Assembly: GCF_014699075.1 (NCBI RefSeq)
Contig: NZ_JACXAB010000009.1
Span: 1-64,000 of the forward strand
DNA: 64,000 bases
From: Microvirga sp.
GTDB taxonomy: Bacteria > Pseudomonadota > Alphaproteobacteria > Rhizobiales > Beijerinckiaceae
Direction: 5' to 3'
The position numbers and the translations under genes were made by a program. Positions 8,637 to 17,523 of the stretch are shown here, one piece after another; position 1 is the stretch's first letter, and each line of letters opens with the position of its first letter. A model generated the notes under the pieces. It saw only the letters and a program-made list of their open reading frames with translations. It did no database searches and was not told the origin of the DNA.

Positions 8637-10619
8637 CTACTCCGCAGGAACCGCATGAGGCGGCATGGTCTTGGCGGGAACCGGAGCGCCGATGCGCAAG
8701 CGCCGATCAGTCAAGGATATCCCGCCGCCGATCGCCATCACAAGGGAGCCGATCCAGATCAGCAGGACGAGCGGCTTGTGGTAGAGCCTGACGCCGACGG
8801 ATCCGTCCGGCTGCGCGTCGCCGATGCTGGCATAAACCTGACCGAGGCCAACGGTCAGGATTCCGGCCTCGGTGGTCGGCATGCCGCGCGTGAGGTAGAG
8901 GCGCTTCATGGTCTCGACGGTGCCAACCTCCCGGCCGGAACCGAACACGGTCAGGAGGGCCGCTTCCTCGCGGTAATTGGCCTCGACACGCGGAATGACG
9001 CGTTCGAGCCTCACCTCGTAATCGCCGCCCTTCAGGCGCTCGCCAGGCTTCAAGCTGCCGATGGCCTCGACGCCCCAAGCGGTTGCGGCAATGCCGATCA
9101 CCGTGAGGCCGACGCCCGCATGGGCAATGGACGTGCCCCACGCGGAGCGCGGCAGGCCTCGCGCTTTTCGCCAGGCAACGGCCAGAGGCGTGCCCTTCGA
9201 CCAGGAGCGGGTGACGATCTCGTTGATCGAGCCGAGCACCAGATAAAGCCCAAGCCCGACACCAAGAGGCGCCGCCACCGGGCCGCCATAGGTGAAGGCG
9301 AACATCACGATGGTGGCGAGGAGCGAGATGCCGAAAACCGCATAAAGCCGCTGGGCCGTGCCGAGGAAGTTGCCGCGCTTCCAGGCGAGCGTCTGCCCGA
9401 GGGGCAAGAGCAGCAGGAGCGGCACGATCAGCGGCAGGAAGGTGAAGTTGAAGAACGGCGCACCGACAGAGATCTTCTCGCCCGTGAGCACCTCAAGCGC
9501 CAGCGGGTAGAGCGTGCCGATGAACACGGTAGCGCAGGCGGTGGCGAGGAACAGGTTGTTGACCACGAGCGCGCCCTCGCGGGAAACCGGCGCGAACAGG
9601 CCGCCCTGCTTGAGCATCGGCGCGCGCCAGGCGAAGAGCGCGAGCGAGCCGCCGATGAACAGGATGAGAATGCCGAGAATGAAGGTGCCGCGCTCCGGGT
9701 CCACCGCGAAGGAATGGACGGAGGTGAGCACGCCGGAGCGCACCAGGAAGGTGCCGAGCAGAGAGAGCGAGAAGGTCAGGATCGCGAGCAGGATCGTCCA
9801 CACCTTCAGGGCATCGCGCTTTTCCATCACCACGGTGGAATGCATGAGCGCCGTGCCGGCAAGCCACGGCATGAGCGAGGCGTTCTCCACCGGATCCCAG
9901 AACCACCAGCCGCCCCAGCCGAGTTCGTAGTAGGCCCAGTAGGACCCCATGGCGATGCCGAGCGTCAGGAACGCCCAGGCGCCGAGCGTCCAGGGCCGTA
10001 CGATCCTGGCCCAGACCGCATCGATGCGCCCGTCGATGAGCGCCGCGCAGGCGAAGGCGAAGGAGATCGAGAAGCCCACATAACCGATGTAGAGAAGCGG
10101 CGGGTGGATCGCGAGACCGGGATCCTGAAGCAGCGGGTTGAGATCCTGTCCCTCAACCGCTGCCGGGACGACGCGCGTGAAGGGGTTGGACGTGGTGAGA
10201 ATGAAGAGCAGGAACGCGATGGTGACGGCGGCCTGCACGGCCAGCGTATTCGCCTGCAGCCGCATGGGGACGCTGTTGCGCGACAGTGCCACGACGGCGC
10301 CGAACAGGGCGAGGATCAGCACCCAGAGCAGCATGGAGCCCTCATGGTTCCCCCACACGCCCGAGATCTTGTAGATCAGGGGCTTTGCCGAGTGCGAGTT
10401 CTGGACGACGTTCAGTACAGAGAAGTCGGAATTCAGGTACGCGAAGGTCAGGGCGAGAAACGAGAACGCGATGCAGGCGAAGACCGCCAGCGCGCTTGTC
10501 GGCGCCACGGCCATCAGCACGGGATCGTTGGCGCGCGCACCCCAGAGCGGCACGAGGAACTGGATCAGCGACAGGCCCAGGGCAAGCGCGAGTGCGAAAT
10601 GTCCGGCCTCGACCAACAC
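8637..10619 (-). CDS. ccmF: haem lyase subunit CcmF (CycK)
   Basis: Large polytopic inner-membrane protein that attaches haem from CcmE to apocytochrome c. The 660-residue length is typical. It has many membrane segments and the WWD-type haem-handling region (GWGGWWFWDPVENASLMPWL, near residues 230-250), with conserved His-containing stretches such as GVWGNHEGSMLLWV. It begins at GTG (MLVEAGHFALALALG) 16 bp after ccmE and is followed 3 bp later by ccmH. Confidence 0.96.
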   Translation of the reverse strand: MLVEAGHFALALALGLSLIQFLVPLWGARANDPVLMAVAPTSALAVFACIAFSFLALTFAYLNSDFSVLNVVQNSHSAKPLIYKISGVWGNHEGSMLLWVLILALFGAVVALSRNSVPMRLQANTLAVQAAVTIAFLLFILTTSNPFTRVVPAAVEGQDLNPLLQDPGLAIHPPLLYIGYVGFSISFAFACAALIDGRIDAVWARIVRPWTLGAWAFLTLGIAMGSYWAYYELGWGGWWFWDPVENASLMPWLAGTALMHSTVVMEKRDALKVWTILLAILTFSLSLLGTFLVRSGVLTSVHSFAVDPERGTFILGILILFIGGSLALFAWRAPMLKQGGLFAPVSREGALVVNNLFLATACATVFIGTLYPLALEVLTGEKISVGAPFFNFTFLPLIVPLLLLLPLGQTLAWKRGNFLGTAQRLYAVFGISLLATIVMFAFTYGGPVAAPLGVGLGLYLVLGSINEIVTRSWSKGTPLAVAWRKARGLPRSAWGTSIAHAGVGLTVIGIAATAWGVEAIGSLKPGERLKGGDYEVRLERVIPRVEANYREEAALLTVFGSGREVGTVETMKRLYLTRGMPTTEAGILTVGLGQVYASIGDAQPDGSVGVRLYHKPLVLLIWIGSLVMAIGGGISLTDRRLRIGAPVPAKTMPPHAVPAE

Positions 10620-10634
10620 GAGGGTTCTCCCTTA

Positions 10635-11093
10635 CTACTGCGTTTTGGGCGCGGCGTTGGCCTCGCCCTGCCAGTGGCCCTGTTTCTTCAGCGCATCGGC
10701 CACCTCACGTGGCATATAGTTCTCGTCGTGCTTGGCGAGAACCGAGTCGGCGCGGAAAGCGCTTGGGCTCTCCAGAATGCCCTCGGCCACGATCCCCTGC
10801 CCTTCGCGGAACAGGTCGGGCAGCAGCCCCTTGTAGTTCACCTTGATCACGGCCTCGGCATCCATGACCTCGAAGGTGATCTGCTGGTCGGCGCCTCGGT
10901 GCACGGAGCCCTCTTTCACCAGACCGCCGAGGCGGATGCGCGTACCGGGCTGCACGCTCTTCGCCTGGATGTCCGCCGGCGAGTTGAAGAACACGATCGT
11001 GTCGTTCATGGCATAGAGCACAAGCCCGAGTGCGACCGCGAGGACGCATCCGGCAACTCCGATGAGGGTCAGGCGGCGCTGTTTTCTCGTCAT
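10635..11093 (-). CDS. ccmE: haem chaperone CcmE (CycJ)
   Basis: Periplasmic, membrane-tethered chaperone that carries haem covalently before handing it to CcmF. 152 residues: an N-terminal anchor ([21 protein letters not shown]), an OB-fold core ([30 protein letters not shown]) and the haem-binding motif AKHDENYMP near residue 125, where the His bonds to haem. The ATG overlaps the ccmI stop by two bases. The frame is open for about 100 codons upstream, but this start is the one matching the family. Confidence 0.96.
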   Translation of the reverse strand: MTRKQRRLTLIGVAGCVLAVALGLVLYAMNDTIVFFNSPADIQAKSVQPGTRIRLGGLVKEGSVHRGADQQITFEVMDAEAVIKVNYKGLLPDLFREGQGIVAEGILESPSAFRADSVLAKHDENYMPREVADALKKQGHWQGEANAAPKTQ

Positions 11094-12190
11094 GGCTGAG
11101 CGTCGGTGAGTTTCAGTTCCTGGGCCATCGAGTCGATGGTCTTCAAGGCCTCGGCATCCTGCGCCAGGGCCTCCCGGGCGCGCTTGGCCGCATCGGTGGC
11201 CTTCTCGCGCTGGCCCAGCACGGCATAGGAGCGCATCAGCCGTGCCCATTCCTCGGCCGTGCCGCCCTGGGTTTCGAGACGGCTCGCCAGTCCCGTCACC
11301 ATGCCGGCGACGGCCTCGGGGCCGATCTGCGCAGCCGCAGCTGCCTCGGGTTGAGGCGAGCCGAGCGCTGCCAGTTCCTGCTTCACCGGATCGACCCACG
11401 GCGCATCGGCCGGCGAGGAAGCGAGCAGGTTCTCGAGGATGGCCTTGGCCTTGTCGGCCTGTCCGTCCTGCACGGCCGCGCGGGCGAGATAGAACTGGGC
11501 CTTGGGCGCGCTCGGGTCGAGCTTGACCGCCTGCTCGAAGGCGGCTTGCGCCTCCGCAGAGATCAACCCGTCCTTGGCCAGCACAAGAGCCTCGCCGTAA
11601 TTGGCGAGGCGAACGGCATCGGGCGCCTGATAGCGGATGGCCGATTCATAAGCCTTCACCGCATCCTCGATGCGGCCCATGCGCAGATAGACCGGAGCGA
11701 TCACCTCCCAGCCGCGCCCGTCCTGCGGGTTCTTGGCGAGATGCGCCTCGATGTCGGCTACGGCGCCGAGCAGGTTCGTGCCGCCGGCCTGCTGCGGCTG
11801 CATCCGCGCGCCCGGCGGCTCGCTCAGCAATTGGGGCGAGCCATAGATTTCGTAAGTGGCGAGCGCCAGAAGCGGGATGATCGACAGGGCCAGCGTCGAT
11901 GCGGCGCGGCGGCGGCGCAGAGCGGGCTCACCCACGGCAGCAAAAGCGTCTTCGGCCTGCAGACCCGTGGCCCGCAAAAGCCGGCGTCCGGCCTCGGCCT
12001 TGGCGGCTTCCGCCTCGCTCGGGAGAAGCACGCCACGGGCCAGATCCCGCTCGATCTCGGCAATCTGCTCGCGGTAGAACTGCGTATCCGGATTGGCCTG
12101 GCGCGCGACGGCATAATGGCGCGACAGCGGCCACAACACCGCCATCACGGCTGCCGCCGTCATTGCCAGGAGAATGATCCAGATCACCAT
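11090..12190 (-). CDS. ccmI: cytochrome c biogenesis protein CcmI (CycH), TPR protein
   Basis: Chaperone that holds apocytochrome c and delivers it to the CcmF/CcmH lyase. 366 residues with two N-terminal membrane helices ([20 protein letters not shown] and [18 protein letters not shown]) separated by a cytoplasmic coiled region, then a periplasmic TPR array (about residues 160-340; [40 protein letters not shown]). First gene of the ccm run; its stop overlaps ccmE. Only 65 bp separate it from the two-component kinase upstream, so one long transcript is plausible. Confidence 0.93.
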   Translation of the reverse strand: MVIWIILLAMTAAAVMAVLWPLSRHYAVARQANPDTQFYREQIAEIERDLARGVLLPSEAEAAKAEAGRRLLRATGLQAEDAFAAVGEPALRRRRAASTLALSIIPLLALATYEIYGSPQLLSEPPGARMQPQQAGGTNLLGAVADIEAHLAKNPQDGRGWEVIAPVYLRMGRIEDAVKAYESAIRYQAPDAVRLANYGEALVLAKDGLISAEAQAAFEQAVKLDPSAPKAQFYLARAAVQDGQADKAKAILENLLASSPADAPWVDPVKQELAALGSPQPEAAAAAQIGPEAVAGMVTGLASRLETQGGTAEEWARLMRSYAVLGQREKATDAAKRAREALAQDAEALKTIDSMAQELKLTDAQP

Positions 12191-12255
12191 AAAGTCCTAT
12201 TTACTCCGTGTCCTCCTCAAGCACGACGGTGGCACGGTGTCACGCGCAAATCTCC

Positions 12256-13653
12256 TTAAGGGGAACTCCTGTCCCCTGGGAGTTCCAGGATGGCGCGCAG
12301 GCCGCCCATGGGCGACGCATCGAGTTGGAGCGAGCCCCGGTAGAGGGCCGCCAGATCGCTGACGATGGACAGGCCGAGGCCCGAACCCGGCTTCGTCTCG
12401 TCTAGCCGCCGGCCGCGCTTGAGCATCTCGGTTCGGGCGGCCTCGGGCAGTCCCGGCCCATCATCGTCGATGAGCAGGCGAAAGCGCGGCCGGTCGTCGT
12501 CACGGACGATCTCGGTGGATACCACGACCTTGCGCACAGCCCATTTGGCCGCGTTGTCGATGAGGTTGCCGGCCATCTCCTCCAGATCCTGCTTCTCGCC
12601 CCGGAAGCGCAGATCCGGCGGGATTGCGAGTTCCACCTCCAGATCCTTGTCGCGGTAGATCTTCGCGAAGGTGCGCGCCAAGCCGGCGATCACCGGCTCG
12701 GCCTCGGTCAGGGTTCCGAGCGTGCCCGCAAGCGCCGCCGCGCGGGCGCGGTCGAGATAGTAATTGACCTGATCGCGCATGAGCGCCGCCTGCTCGCGGA
12801 TTCTGGCCGCCACATCCTCGGGGGCGTTCTCCGCCTCGTTCATGATGATGCTGAGCGGGGTCTTGAGGGCATGAGCGAGGTTGCCCACCTGGGTGCGGGC
12901 CCGCTCCAGGATCTCGCGGTTGGTGTCGAGGAGCAGGTTCAATTCGCTGGCGAGCGGAGAGATGTCGCGCGGGTACTCGCCCGCGATGCGCTCGGCCTCC
13001 CCCTGCCGGATGGCGCCGAGCGCGCTGCGCAGATTCGACAGGGGCCGGAGGCCGAAGCGGATCTGCAGCAGGGTGGTGAAGCCAAGGCCCATGCCGAGAA
13101 GCGCGAAGGTCACCGTCAGGGCGAAGATGAAGTCGCGCACGGCGATGTCGATCTCGTCGGCGGGCCCGGCGACGCGGATGATGTAACGTCCGTCCTCGCC
13201 GAGGTCGATGTCGCGTTCGATGACCCGCAGGTTGCGATCGTCCGGCGCCCGTCCGTAGCCGCGGCGGATCTGCCCGAACCGGTCGTCGCCGCTGGCCAGG
13301 TTCGGCAACTGCCCGCCGAAGAGCGATTTCGACGAGCGGATCTCGGCCGCCGCCGCGCTGGGCCGCGCCACCTGCCAGTACCAGCCCGACAGGGGCAGCT
13401 CGAATCGGGGATCGCCGATGGGGCCGAGATCCCGGTCGGGATCGCCCGGCCCGACGAGGTTGGAGGCCAGGGTGTTGGCATAGACGAGAAGCCGCTGGTC
13501 GAAGGCCCGCTCCGTGTTGTCCCGGTAGAGGGTCGACAGGATCAGCCCCGCGATCAGCAGGATCACGAAGCTCCAGAACACCGAGGAGACCGCCAGACGA
13601 ACCGCGATGGGCCGGCCGGCGAACCGTTTCACGAGCGGTGACAGGCCGGTCAC
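12256..13653 (-). CDS. sensor histidine kinase, FeuQ-like
   Basis: 465 residues, starting at GTG that overlaps the regulator stop. Two membrane segments (SVFWSFVILLIAGLILSTLY near residues 24-43; DFIFALTVTFALLGMGLGFT near 170-190) flank a periplasmic sensor domain. Then come a HAMP-like linker, an H-box NLAHALKTPLSIIMNEAENA (near residue 261) and ATP-binding boxes LIDNAAKWA, DDDGPGLP and SGLGLSIVSDLAALYRG. The position next to the ccm cluster matches FeuPQ of Rhizobium as I recall it, hence FeuQ-like. The closest functional relatives are PhoQ-type envelope or cation sensors; the ligand is not evident here. Confidence 0.88.
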   Translation of the reverse strand: MTGLSPLVKRFAGRPIAVRLAVSSVFWSFVILLIAGLILSTLYRDNTERAFDQRLLVYANTLASNLVGPGDPDRDLGPIGDPRFELPLSGWYWQVARPSAAAAEIRSSKSLFGGQLPNLASGDDRFGQIRRGYGRAPDDRNLRVIERDIDLGEDGRYIIRVAGPADEIDIAVRDFIFALTVTFALLGMGLGFTTLLQIRFGLRPLSNLRSALGAIRQGEAERIAGEYPRDISPLASELNLLLDTNREILERARTQVGNLAHALKTPLSIIMNEAENAPEDVAARIREQAALMRDQVNYYLDRARAAALAGTLGTLTEAEPVIAGLARTFAKIYRDKDLEVELAIPPDLRFRGEKQDLEEMAGNLIDNAAKWAVRKVVVSTEIVRDDDRPRFRLLIDDDGPGLPEAARTEMLKRGRRLDETKPGSGLGLSIVSDLAALYRGSLQLDASPMGGLRAILELPGDRSSP

Positions 13654-14342
13654 GTCTTGGTCTGGGCCTGGGTCGTCTGGGCCTGGGTGGCGTCGAGGAG
13701 ATAGCCCAGCCCGCGGACGGTCTGGATGATGTCGACGCCGAGCTTCTTGCGAAGCCTGCCGATGAAGACCTCGATGGTGTTGGAATCCCGGTCGAAATCC
13801 TGGTCGTAGAGATGCTCGGTCAGCTCGCCCCGCGAGACGATGCGCCCCATGTGGTGCATGAGGTAGGACAGCAGCCGGTATTCGTGCGAGGTCAGCTTCA
13901 CGGGGTTGCCGTCCACGGCCACGCGGCCGGAGCGGGTGTCGAGCTTCACGGGGCCGCAGGAGATTTCGCTGGTGGCATGGCCGGCGGAGCGCCGCAGCAG
14001 GGCGCGCACGCGAGCAAGCAACTCCTCCATGTGGAAGGGCTTCGTTACGTAATCGTCGGCGCCCGCATCGAAGCCCTGCACCTTGTCGCTCCAGCGGTCG
14101 CGGGCGGTCAGGATGATCACCGGGGTCTTGCGCCCCTCGCGGCGCCAGGCGGTCAGCACGGACACGCCGTCCACCTTCGGCAGGCCGAGATCGAGGATGA
14201 TGGCGTCATAGGGCTCGGTGTCCCCGAGGAACTGCCCCTCCTCGCCGTCCATGGCGGTGTCCACCGCATAGCCTGCCTGTTCAAGGGCGGTCACGATCTG
14301 CTTATTGAGGGTTTTGTCGTCCTCGACAACGAGTAGGCGCAC
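13650..14342 (-). CDS. OmpR-family response regulator, FeuP-like
   Basis: 230-residue regulator. The receiver begins VRLLVVEDDKTLNKQ, with the phospho-acceptor in IILDLGLPKVDGVS (near residue 50) and the Lys in DDYVTKPFHMEELLARVRA. The C-terminal winged helix (LTSHEYRLLSYLMHHMGRIV, TIEVFIGRLRKKLG) binds DNA. I chose the GTG of VRLLVVEDD; ten in-frame codons upstream overlap a repeat element. The stop overlaps the kinase start. It has PhoP-like features, and FeuP in rhizobia has been linked to osmoadaptation and export of cyclic glucans; that role is inference here. Confidence 0.9.
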   Translation of the reverse strand: MRLLVVEDDKTLNKQIVTALEQAGYAVDTAMDGEEGQFLGDTEPYDAIILDLGLPKVDGVSVLTAWRREGRKTPVIILTARDRWSDKVQGFDAGADDYVTKPFHMEELLARVRALLRRSAGHATSEISCGPVKLDTRSGRVAVDGNPVKLTSHEYRLLSYLMHHMGRIVSRGELTEHLYDQDFDRDSNTIEVFIGRLRKKLGVDIIQTVRGLGYLLDATQAQTTQAQTKT

Positions 14343-14360
14343 GGTTTTGGCTTCCCATAG

Positions 14361-14468
14361 CATCGGACCCAAAAGTGGAAGGCACTTTTGGGATCAATCC
14401 AATGCTTGATCCCTTAAGTGACGCATCGTTAGGCGCGGAAAACCGGTCCCCACTTTTCCGCACGATGC
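14361..14468. repeat. palindromic repeat, family F (AGCATCGGAC type)
   Basis: About 108 bp built of a hairpin around AAAAGTGGAAGGCACTTTT, a middle part (TTAAGTGACGCATCG) and a second half ending in CCACTTTTCCGCACGATGCG. A second full copy lies at 42241-42339 and partial copies near 24456-24540 and 30297-30352. It sits directly upstream of the FeuP-like regulator and probably contains or displaces part of its promoter. Similar elements are common in Hyphomicrobiales genomes as I recall. Confidence 0.75.
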
Positions 14469-14469
14469 G

Positions 14470-14784
14470 TTATTTCACCGATCTTACGCGCCCGGAAGAG
14501 CCGTCGATCATCACTTGCACGATGCGACCGTCCTTTTGCAAGGCCATGATCACATAGACAAGGGCATCGCTGTTGCGGCAGAGGCTCGCCCGAACCACGT
14601 CGGCGCCCGGCACCTGGCGGCGCGCCGTCATCACGGCGGAGGCCGGCGTGACGACGCCCTTCGAGGCTACGGCTTCCTGCATCTCGCGGGGTGGAAGGCA
14701 GTTTCCGAGGGCTGCCGATACGCTTTGCGCATAGGCCGCCCCCATCGCCCCCCACAACGCTATGACCAGACAAACCAGACGCAT
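14470..14784 (-). CDS. small periplasmic PepSY-like protein
   Basis: 104 residues from MRLVCLVIALWG: a signal peptide (ALWGAMGAAYA) and a mature domain with two cysteines (GNCLPPREM, ASLCRNSDAL) ending in a PepSY-like strand-turn-strand (VYVIMALQKDGRIVQVMIDGSSGRVRSVK). PepSY proteins next to two-component genes are often periplasmic modulators of the kinase; here it is the first gene before the FeuPQ-like pair, with a repeat between. Eight codons further upstream are also open. Function is inferred from context only. Confidence 0.7.
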   Translation of the reverse strand: MRLVCLVIALWGAMGAAYAQSVSAALGNCLPPREMQEAVASKGVVTPASAVMTARRQVPGADVVRASLCRNSDALVYVIMALQKDGRIVQVMIDGSSGRVRSVK

Positions 14785-14831
14785 GAGGTGACCATGCCTT
14801 TGCCGCACTGAACGAATTCTGAATGTAACTA

Positions 14832-14860
14832 GGGCCGGTTCGGGAAGGATAAACCGGCCC
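14832..14860. repeat. intergenic inverted repeat
   Basis: A 9-bp perfect stem (GGGCCGGTT / AACCGGCCC) around an 11-bp loop, between the holin-like gene and the PepSY-like gene. No T-run follows closely on either strand, so terminator function is uncertain. Confidence 0.45.
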
Positions 14861-14878
14861 CAAGGCCTTAAAAATCCT

Positions 14879-15088
14879 TCAGTTCAGGATCTGTTTGGTG
14901 GCGACGATCCGGAAGGGGGTCGAGGCCATGAAGCTGCCGGCGGCGATGAGCTGGACGAGCGCCTCCTCGACCTCGCCGGTGGCGAGAGCCGAGCCGTCGA
15001 AACCGAACAGCCCGAGGATGAGGGCCGACAGGCCAATCAGGTTAGACCAGACCGTACGGCTGGCCAGAATGGTTTTGGTATCGAACAT
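14879..15088 (-). CDS. holin-like small membrane protein of the GTA/prophage lysis module
   Basis: 69 residues from MFDTKTILASRTVWSN, with two hydrophobic stretches (LIGLSALILGLFGF and ALVQLIAAGSFMASTPF) joined by an acidic turn. Size and topology fit small holin-type membrane proteins that accompany phage endolysins, and the ATG is one base after the stop of the muramidase gene. It would let the muramidase reach the cell wall. Holin assignment is inferred from size, topology and neighbour. Confidence 0.65.
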   Translation of the reverse strand: MFDTKTILASRTVWSNLIGLSALILGLFGFDGSALATGEVEEALVQLIAAGSFMASTPFRIVATKQILN

Positions 15089-15089
15089 G

Positions 15090-15635
15090 TCAAACGCTCC
15101 TGGAGTGAAGGGGTGGAGAAGAAGCAAGCCGCAGAGCCCCCTGCTCGACGGCGAGAACCCGCCTGCGCCAGCCGCGCCCGAAGACGGGCCAGGCGGCAAG
15201 GCGCCCGAGAAAACCGAGGCGGGCCCGGGTCAGGCGGCGGATCGTTTCCGCGGGATCGGCCCCCCCCAAGGCCGCCTTCAGGGTCACGGGACCGATGATC
15301 CCATCCGCCGGAACCCTGAGGATGCTCTGGAGCATGCGTGCGGCCCTCTCAGGGCCGGAATTCACGGCAAGATCGAAGACGGCGAGATCGATCCCGGACG
15401 GCAGTTCATCGGCGCGCAGCACATCCCAGTAGAGCCTTCGATAGACCGCAACGGCTTCCGTCCGGGTCAGCTCCCGCACGTCATCGATTGAGACAGGACG
15501 CCCCCTTGCTCGGGACAGGGTTTCGCGGGTGATGCCGAACTTCGTCGCCCCGCCCGGATCCCTGGGGTGGTCCACGAACCCGCCCTCGTGCTGCAGCACC
15601 AGTTCGACCGCCCGATGAAAGCGCGATGCGCTCAT
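15090..15635 (-). CDS. GH108-family N-acetylmuramidase (GTA/phage endolysin)
   Basis: 181 residues. The N-terminal catalytic region LVLQHEGGFVDHPRDPGG-ATKFGIT carries the conserved Glu of GH108/secretion-activator muramidases, followed by EAVAVYRRLYWDVLRADEL and a C-terminal peptidoglycan-binding-like part (LRVPADGIIGPVTLKAAL). It would cleave the glycan backbone of peptidoglycan to release particles. I start at MSASRF, which follows an AGG ribosome site; a GTG four codons upstream overlaps the DUF2793 stop. It joins the lysis genes to the GTA tail genes. Confidence 0.85.
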   Translation of the reverse strand: MSASRFHRAVELVLQHEGGFVDHPRDPGGATKFGITRETLSRARGRPVSIDDVRELTRTEAVAVYRRLYWDVLRADELPSGIDLAVFDLAVNSGPERAARMLQSILRVPADGIIGPVTLKAALGGADPAETIRRLTRARLGFLGRLAAWPVFGRGWRRRVLAVEQGALRLASSPPLHSRSV

Positions 15636-15643
15636 GGGCGACC

Positions 15644-17182
15644 TCACAGTTCCGCCTCAAGCGCGATGAAGGCGTCGGGCCCAAGATGGAGGTTGCCGAC
15701 GCCGCCTGCTGCCGCAGTGAACGTGGAACCGGCCCGAAACCGCAGAACGGGGCACGAGGCGCTTGGGGGCGTTGCGGTCGTCACCGTCAACGCACCGGTA
15801 AGAGCGGCCCAGACCGCGCTGCTGTTGCTGAAGAAGCCAGCTTGATTGCCCACAGGCGGTGCATTCACCCAGGCGAACCCGCTGGTGACGAGCGTGGGAT
15901 CGGCCCGCATGGGCACCGGCAGGGTGCACACCGCATCGATGATGTTCATGCCGACGCGCTGCGCAACATAGCCGAGAATGCCGGGCGCCCCACCGGTTGT
16001 GGCGAGACGCTGGTAAGTGCGGCGGCAGCGATACTCCTCGATATCGAGAGGCGGCGCCCGCCAGGGCGTTGCCTGAGCGCCCACTTCCAGCTTCACATGC
16101 TTGAACGAGCAGGCGGCACTCGGTTGAAGGCGCAGCGTGATGTTGCCGCTCTCTCCGCCGTCGAGGGTCACGCTCGCGGCCTGACGCCCGGAGCCGGCCG
16201 GGATCGTGGCGGTCTTGGAGCCGATGACGACCGGCAGCGGCGCGGAGGGGTTCTCAACCGAGACGGTCAGCGTTGCGCCCGCAAGATTGGCCGCGCCGAA
16301 CTCGGCCGCCGCCTGCGCGGCATCGATCACATGCTCGATGGCGCCCGCCAGCGTGATGGTGCCATCGGTCGCGCGCATGACGCTGCAGCCGCCCGGCCCA
16401 CCCTTCCAGCGATCAAAGCCGAAAACGCCCTCTCCCAAAGCTCCGCCGGCGAACCGGCGCTGGTTCACCACGAGCGCGGCATTGATCAGCAGATTGGCGC
16501 GCGGCGCGTCGGACAGGCCGCACGGAAACGACGCGATGTCGGTCCGGCGGTCGATTACGAGCGCATCGCGCCACAGTCTTCCATCGAGGGAGACGCGTAT
16601 TGAAAAATCGTCGCTGCCGATGAGGCCTGTTTCCGCGCGTCCGCTGAAGCCGCGCTGGCAGAGCTGCGAGAGAACGTTCGCCTCTGTGCTCTTGTTGAGC
16701 ACGAAACGCAGGTCTCCGGTTCCTCCCTCGTCCGTTGCCAGTGCCGCAAACAGCGCCGCGTTGAGTTTCGCCGAGAGCCGGTTCAACCCATCGGCGGAGG
16801 TGCCGAGGCCGAGCCGCTGCAGGTTGTGGATCTCGTCGGGAATTGAGCCGAAGATCCTCCATTCGTTCCTGTTGAAGACGACAACCAGGTCCTCGTTCTC
16901 CACATAGGCCCGCCACCCGGGTTGCGGCGGGAAGAAGCGCCAGAGCCCAAGATCGAATAGGGCAACGTGATCCTCGTGGCCGGCGAAGGCGCCGGTGGCA
17001 TTCGCCCCGATGAGGTAACGATCGCCCTCCTCGGGCGTGGCCGTAGGCGCGGTGCGGTTGCGCTCCTTCACTGCCAGCTGCACGAGGGCATCGAGGGCGG
17101 CGAGCGCCTCGTTATGGGTGACATGCTTTTGCGCCTGCGCGGCAGCGATGAGCGGCAGGGCGAGATGAGGCGTCGATGACAT
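15644..17182 (-). CDS. DUF2793 domain protein, GTA-associated
   Basis: 512 residues from MSSTPHLALPLIAAAQAQKH. The N-terminal 110 residues are the DUF2793 signature (THNEALAALDALVQLAVKER, EGDRYLIGANATGAFAGHED, NEDLVVVFNRNEWR), found next to RcGTA-like and related phage tail genes. The rest looks like a beta-rich structural or receptor-binding module (SAACSFKHVKLEVGAQATPW). Likely a tail-tip or fibre component acting outside the cell. It is separated from gp15 by a 340-bp block of palindromic repeats. The reading frame is intact. Confidence 0.8.
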   Translation of the reverse strand: MSSTPHLALPLIAAAQAQKHVTHNEALAALDALVQLAVKERNRTAPTATPEEGDRYLIGANATGAFAGHEDHVALFDLGLWRFFPPQPGWRAYVENEDLVVVFNRNEWRIFGSIPDEIHNLQRLGLGTSADGLNRLSAKLNAALFAALATDEGGTGDLRFVLNKSTEANVLSQLCQRGFSGRAETGLIGSDDFSIRVSLDGRLWRDALVIDRRTDIASFPCGLSDAPRANLLINAALVVNQRRFAGGALGEGVFGFDRWKGGPGGCSVMRATDGTITLAGAIEHVIDAAQAAAEFGAANLAGATLTVSVENPSAPLPVVIGSKTATIPAGSGRQAASVTLDGGESGNITLRLQPSAACSFKHVKLEVGAQATPWRAPPLDIEEYRCRRTYQRLATTGGAPGILGYVAQRVGMNIIDAVCTLPVPMRADPTLVTSGFAWVNAPPVGNQAGFFSNSSAVWAALTGALTVTTATPPSASCPVLRFRAGSTFTAAAGGVGNLHLGPDAFIALEAEL

Positions 17183-17228
17183 GAAAGAATGTGCTCTGGT
17201 TAAAGAGTGAAAGCGGTCGTGCGTCTCA

Positions 17229-17516
17229 CACGTCATCACCGGCCCTGTGCCGGTGATCTCGATTTGAAGAGCGCGGCACGATCCTCATCGGGATGGCCGG
17301 CACAGGCCCGGCCATGACGAAGCGGATGTCATCCCCGGCGCACGAAGTGTGGGAAGGGGAGCCACCCGCACACGCAGTGCCATGGATACCCTTCCCCTCC
17401 GCTGCGCGTCCTCCCGGGAATGACACCCTCCCACGTCATCCCCGGACTCGTTCCGGGGATCCACGTCTTAGAGCTTCGAAAACGTGGATGGCTGGGACAA
17501 GCCCGGCCATGACGTA
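17229..17516. repeat. three adjacent palindromic repeats (families D, A, E)
   Basis: The gap between gp15 and the DUF2793 gene is filled by repeats. 17229-17321 is family D (CATCACCGGCCCTGTGCCGG to CCGGCCATGACG). 17327-17425 is a diverged family A unit ending CGGGAATGACAC. 17431-17516 is family E (CGTCATCCCCGGACTCG to AAGCCCGGCCATGACG, with ACGTGGAT hairpin arms). Each is an imperfect palindrome of about 90-100 bp. No gene is visible here. Confidence 0.8.
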
Positions 17517-17523
17517 GTGGGTA

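Noticed and set aside
8160-11099. Plus-strand open frame of 979 codons opposite ccmE, ccmF and ccmH
   Set aside because: Antisense to three well-defined ccm genes; composition is low-complexity (Arg, Gln, Glu, Gly) with no recognisable motif.
17229-17516. Possible CRISPR array from repeated units
   Set aside because: The units are individual palindromes of different families without regular short repeats and spacers, and no cas genes are present.
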